From Capronia americana (taxonomy: Eukaryota; Ascomycota; Eurotiomycetes; Chaetothyriales; Herpotrichiellaceae), in contig JADWQD010000005.1 of NCBI GenBank assembly GCA_016110215.1, positions 930,001-994,000 on the forward strand: 64,000 bases of DNA, read 5' to 3'. This document shows, piece by piece, positions 63,335 to 64,000 of the stretch. The position numbers and the translations under genes were made by a program. Numbering within the stretch: the stretch's first letter is position 1; each line of letters begins with the position of its first letter. Below the pieces are notes generated by a model that had not been told where the DNA came from, did not search any database, and saw only the letters and a program-made list of their open reading frames with translations.

Positions 63335-64000
63335 ATGGCGAACCATATCCGTATTCACAACCCGAGCGGCCTCTCTGATCCGACACCTTTCGTTTATTCG
63401 CACACGGCTTCGGTTGAGCCTGGTTCTCGGTACATCCATATTGCAGGTCAGGTCGGCTTCAACAAAGATGGCACGATGCCCGCGGACTTTACAGCACAGG
63501 CTCGTCTAGCCTTTGCCAACCTCAAAATCTGCCTTGCAGAGTCCGGCGCCACCATCCGGGACATAGTCTCCCTGACCACATATATCGTCGACGGCGAGGG
63601 CATTGCGAGGCTGATTTGGGACCTTTTTCGAGAGCTGCTCACCGATGAAAAGGGCCTATTCGCCCCTCCCGCTGCAGTGGTGCCTGTACCAGCGCTCGCA
63701 GCCCCCGGGTTGAAGATCGAAATCCAATGCGTGGCAGCGACGAGGCCGGTTTTCGATGCTATTCTCAGGCCTAATATCCAAGCCATCACCGAGGTTGACG
63801 TTATCGTGGTTGGTGCTGGGCTGAGTGGCATGCAAGCTGCTACGGACGTGCAGAATGCCGGGCTGTCGTGCATTGTTCTCGAAGCGAAAGATAGAGTAGG
63901 AGGCAAAACATTCACGACAAAGGTACAGAATGGCCCCGGTGTGTTGGATCTGGGAGGTGCCTGGATCAACGATCAAACACAACCCAGAATGTATGCGCTG
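63335..64000 (+). CDS. Rid (YjgF/YER057c) domain-flavin amine oxidase fusion, 3' end cut by window
   Basis: Partial: ATG at 63335, open to the last base (222 codons seen). Residues 1-135 form a Rid-family domain (RYIHIAGQVGFNKDGTMP, FANLKICLAESGATIRDIV, LTTYIVDG, LKIEIQCVA). The conserved Arg that binds imine/enamine substrates in RidA (usually in a P-A-R-[ST] motif) is absent; the site reads PPAAVVPVPAL. From about residue 150 an FAD-binding Rossmann motif begins (DVIVVGAGLSGMQAA, then CIVLEAKDRVGGKT and LDLGGAWI), typical of flavin monoamine oxidases. These enzymes oxidise amines to imines, which Rid proteins can hydrolyse, so the fusion is chemically sensible if the Rid half is active. The rest of the oxidase and any introns lie beyond the window. 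Confidence 0.85.
   Translation, partial: MANHIRIHNPSGLSDPTPFVYSHTASVEPGSRYIHIAGQVGFNKDGTMPADFTAQARLAFANLKICLAESGATIRDIVSLTTYIVDGEGIARLIWDLFRELLTDEKGLFAPPAAVVPVPALAAPGLKIEIQCVAATRPVFDAILRPNIQAITEVDVIVVGAGLSGMQAATDVQNAGLSCIVLEAKDRVGGKTFTTKVQNGPGVLDLGGAWINDQTQPRMYAL

Overview
The window is nuclear DNA from a filamentous ascomycete (Pezizomycotina). The genes carry short spliceosomal introns (about 46-140 bp, GT-AG with a few GC-AG, branch sites such as CTAAC), and there are fungal-only families: Egt1, UstYa/DUF3328, HET-domain and MFS genes. Eukaryotic housekeeping genes (Rrp5, Cct1, Cdt2, prolyl-tRNA synthetase) fix the kingdom. The species cannot be named from the sequence; a eurotiomycete or dothideomycete would fit.

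Layout. Bases 1-33,977 are mostly conserved: an unknown Ser/Pro-rich protein, the PP2A-like phosphatase Ppg1, a small membrane protein, a cysteine-containing protein rebuilt from three exons, the ergothioneine enzyme Egt1 (seven exons), a Dbl-homology RhoGEF, Cdt2 and Rrp5 head to head, a membrane GNAT protein, prolyl-tRNA synthetase and a PiT-type phosphate transporter.

Bases 34,256-50,650 look like an undescribed ribosomally synthesised peptide (RiPP) gene cluster of the dikaritin/ustiloxin kind. A seven-exon gene encodes a secreted precursor of 198 residues: a signal peptide followed by twelve KR-flanked copies of a core ending TAVEYW. Around it lie five membrane proteins that each carry two HXXHC motifs (three classical UstYa proteins and two of a divergent subtype), an MFS transporter sharing the precursor's promoter region, a protein with a bZIP-type basic region but no clear zipper (a candidate pathway regulator), and a secreted FAS1-domain protein. 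Proposed route (inference): the precursor enters the secretory pathway, a Kex2-type protease cuts at KR, the UstYa-type enzymes oxidatively modify the Tyr/Trp-bearing cores, and the transporter exports the product.

Bases 51,282-52,988 hold the chaperonin gene cct1, which bounds the cluster. A HET-domain gene follows, broken by one in-frame stop codon. Bases 57,562-64,000 hold a possible small amide/amine-utilisation group: a dimethylformamidase large-subunit-like protein, a divergent MFS transporter and a Rid-flavin amine oxidase fusion cut by the window end. All exon structures were read by eye from splice signals, reading-frame continuity and family conservation. No alignment or search was run.
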